Assembly: GCA_009760855.2 (NCBI GenBank)
Contig: WPIO01000002.1
Location: 11,436,501-11,500,500 of the forward strand
Reading direction: 5' to 3'
Source: Cristatella mucedo
Taxonomy: Eukaryota > Bryozoa > Phylactolaemata > Cristatellidae
DNA: 64,000 nt
This document shows positions 61,701 to 64,000 of this stretch, piece by piece (within the stretch, counting starts at the first letter, position 1; every line of letters begins with the position of its first letter). The notes under the pieces are model-generated. The model saw only the letters and a program-made list of their open reading frames with translations. It searched no databases and had not been told where the DNA came from. The translations under genes were made by a program, and so were the position numbers.

Positions 61701-61734
61701 GACTCAGTGATATCTATCTGTGACCACAACCAGA

Positions 61735-62560
61735 ATGATAATCAATACAACATGTATATACTGAGAGAACTGAGAGAACCGAATCTCTGTCTAAGCTTTA
61801 TAGTGTATATGCCGAAAAGGAAGCACCATTGGTTAGATTGGTTAGTCATAATATACTTAATTCTCAGAACGAACAGGAGACTAAGGACAATCCACATTTA
61901 GAGTGAAGATTATGAGAAACAGGAAGAATTTCAGCCTCTTTTGTAATGTTATCAAATCGGGAGATGAAACAACGTCAATCGGTGTGGAATTTCAAGCTTT
62001 GGGAGTATATTAATTAGAAAAATGGTCTCCAAAGGAATTGAAGTCCCTAAATGCACAAAAACCGACTAGAGTCAGAGAAGACCAGGTGGTACGATCGGCT
62101 CAGTGGTAGGCCAGAGCAGGAGAATGGAGGAACCTAAAGGCAAATAGCTTGAAATGGAAGGCGATACACTGCTTGATGAGGAGCCATTATGGAGAGATGA
62201 GAAGTGTTGTAATGTGATAGGTGTGACGTTTACGACAGATATGCCTAGCTTGCTTTTAAACGATCAGTAAGCATTGCACTCGATAACGGCAGGAGAGCCC
62301 TAGAAGTAATGAGGAGTTATAGAAGTCTAGTTGCAACCTCAGGAAATGCCGGGACCAGTTTGGCTTGGTGTCCTTACATAAGCAAGACCAAATGTTTGCA
62401 ATGTGGGTGAAAGTAGGAAGACTTACATGTACGTCGATGTTGCCATGCCATCTTGTGAAGTCAGTTTGGTAGAGGACATGTAAATTGCATGCAGAGGCTA
62501 AGCAAAATATGCTGGACACGATAATTTGGAGGGCAGGGGCTAGACGCTAGCGATGTCTGA
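61735..62560 (-). mobile_element. LINE-A copy, degraded
   Basis: Tail at 61760-61830 (GAACCGAATCTCTGTCTAAGCTTTATAGTGTATATGC), C-terminal region, then SLPTFTHIANIWSCLCKDTK and HFLRLQLDFYNSSLLLG, equivalent to the SAYFQLH..SRLDFSNSLLAG region. Confidence 0.75.
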
Positions 62561-62689
62561 ATGGCAATCTCCAGTAGGATCATGCTTGCTTAACTACACA
62601 CATCAAGTGATGACGAGGGCAGTGCCAACCGGACAATAGGCAGTGCACAAACAGTGGTACAAGACCAACCAGCAGAGAACCAGGCTTCG

Positions 62690-62975
62690 CTTAGCTGTCA
62701 TTGTCAAGTGCTCACGAAGGCAATTTGTTCCTACTCTCCTGCTGCCGACTATGACACATCTTTTCCAACGGTCCTGAGCTGCTACTTCCACGCTACTCAC
62801 TACCTCAACTGCTCTCCTGGCTCTGTTATGCTTCCCACTTTCTCTTTGTTGCGTGAGGTGAAATCTATTGGCTACAAAATGCATACCTAAAGCCGGTTAG
62901 GCTGTGAGTGCCTATACACAACTCTCCTGCCTAACACCCATATATTATTTGTGGCTTTGTGAAGTTATAGACGAA
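62690..62975 (+). mobile_element. LINE-B 3' UTR fragment
   Basis: CTGCTGCCGACTATGACACATCTTTTCCAACGGTCC..GTGAAATCTATTGGCTAC..GGTTAGGCTGTGAGTGCC..AACACCCATAT matches the 27.7 kb copy. Confidence 0.75.
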
Positions 62976-63119
62976 ATGACAGATACATTCCTACCTCAAG
63001 GTTACCACAAGATTGAAGCCATTTTTAGCGTATGCTAGAATAATAAATTTCCCAGCTTATTCAGCCCCAATAGAGTGAGATTAGGAGCAACTTGGCTTAC
63101 TGACAACTGCTCTTCTGAC

Positions 63120-63290
63120 CGAGCCGGGGTGGCACACTGGGCAAGGTAGCTGCTCTTTTATATCTCGGTCCCGAGATCGTGGGTTCAAATCCAGCGATGG
63201 GCGATCCTTTATTGCCACTGCAAGCGTTGGTTATAGTCTTTGAGGCTCTTCTGTCGCTATACAAGTAGAGGCTGTTGAATCAGCTAGAAT
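63120..63290 (+). mobile_element. SINE-1 copy
   Basis: GAGCCGGGGTGGCACACTGGGCAAGG, GGTCCCGAGATCGTGGGTTCAAATCC, GATGGGCGATCCTTTATTGCC, CTTCTGTCGCTATACAAGTAGAGGCTGTTGAATCAGCTAG. Confidence 0.9.
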
Positions 63291-63394
63291 CTATTTATTT
63301 ATTTGTCATTGTACCCGACTCGGTGGGCAACGATAGCAAATGTGAAAAGCACAAATTAATGCAATCAACAGGCTACAGGAGGTTATTTAATATT

Positions 63395-63490
63395 AATAAT
63401 AAAATAAAACACTTGATAAAGCGCCCTCAGAGAACTCCATCTCTTTAGAGGCGCTTTACATTTTCTGCAAAGCAATTGTTCACCTCGTTT
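63395..63490 (-). mobile_element. LINE-A 3' end
   Basis: AAAACACTTGATAAAGCGCCCTCAGAGAACTCCATCTCTTTAGAGGCGCTTTACATTTTCTGCAAAGC with preceding AATAAT; the reverse complement of the 36.9 kb tail. Confidence 0.88.
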
Positions 63491-63629
63491 ATCGTTACCT
63501 GAAATATTCTGAATTCAAAAAACTTGCAGCAAAACCACCTTAGGGTAGTGAAATCAGACGATACCACGAAGGAAGATGTGGCCTGCCAAAGAACACATCT
63601 TTTAGAAAGAACTCTTGGCATTAAGACCG

Positions 63630-63768
63630 AGTCTTGGCAAACGGGTAGAGTGCTTGCACTTTATGATCTCGGCTGACGGATCGAGTCCTGCAGCAGGTAG
63701 TTCTGTACTGCAAGCAGGAGTGACAGAGACCTGGTGCTCTTCTGGCAGCTCTTAAATCAGCCGACCTT
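63630..63768 (+). mobile_element. SINE-1 copy, degraded
   Basis: GAGTCTTGGCAAACGGGTAGAGTGC, GATCGAGTCCTGCAGC box-B region, CTGCAAGCAGGAGTGACAG, CTCTTCTGGCAGCTCTTAAATCAGC. Confidence 0.6.
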
Positions 63769-64000
63769 CTTTAAATCGGTACATAGGCTTCAGCAACATT
63801 GCCACAAATTTGAAGAGTAGCATATATAAATAAAGTCACTGCAACCGTCAGGAAATGCCAAGGGGGGCATCCTGCACATGTAGACAAGACGAGCTGCTGC
63901 ATTCTGGGGCATGCAAGCAGATGAATGACGGCTAGCCGAGCTCAGGCCAGTCAGCCGTGGAAAACACCGAGACACGTGCATATATTTGAAAGAGCAGACA

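Noticed and set aside
61145-61729. Minus-strand ORFs of 167-194 codons, hydrophobic and Ser/Leu-rich, looking like membrane proteins
   Set aside because: They read through a GA-rich tract in overlapping frames; the composition explains them and no family motif is present.

Overview
The window looks like intron-rich animal nuclear DNA, probably from a marine or other invertebrate. The evidence is consensus GT-AG splice sites, CR1/L2-like non-LTR retrotransposons, tRNA-derived SINEs, a Tc1-type transposase relic and long CT, CA and TA microsatellites. No bacterial-style gene organisation is present. Species cannot be assigned from the sequence alone.

The main content is one large gene on the minus strand. 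Twenty-five exons from 58164 down to a TGA stop at 8662 join in phase into 3357 coding bases (1118 codons plus stop). The product is a class VI P4-ATPase (ATP11A/B/C-like phospholipid flippase). It carries DGET, PISL, DKTGTLT, TGDK and GDGANDVSM in the expected order, the class VI stretches around AVYTG..TKMALN and [11 protein letters not shown], and membrane segments 2 to 10. The N-terminus with membrane segment 1 was not found and probably lies beyond the high-coordinate end. Introns and repeats make up most of the 49.5 kb gene span.

Layout. 1-5.6 kb: AT-rich block of broken ORFs that may be the remains of one multi-gene element (virus-like or Polinton-like). 5.9-7.1 kb: LINE relics and a SINE. 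8.7-58.2 kb: the flippase gene. Its introns hold LINE-A copies ending in (ATT)n, LINE-B copies (best at 21.8-23.6 kb), two SINE families, a Tc1 relic (29.9-30.9 kb) and many microsatellites. 58.2-58.7 kb: CpG-rich segment next to the first visible exon. 58.7-64 kb: purine-rich low-complexity DNA, LINE and SINE copies, and no recognised exon.

The most interesting points are: a SINE family (SINE-2) whose 3' end matches the LINE-A tail, suggesting it uses LINE-A machinery; insertions nested inside older LINE-A copies; a GA microsatellite of about 480 bp starting at a 5' splice site; a strand bias of long GA/CT tracts within the gene; and the decayed ORF block at the low-coordinate end.
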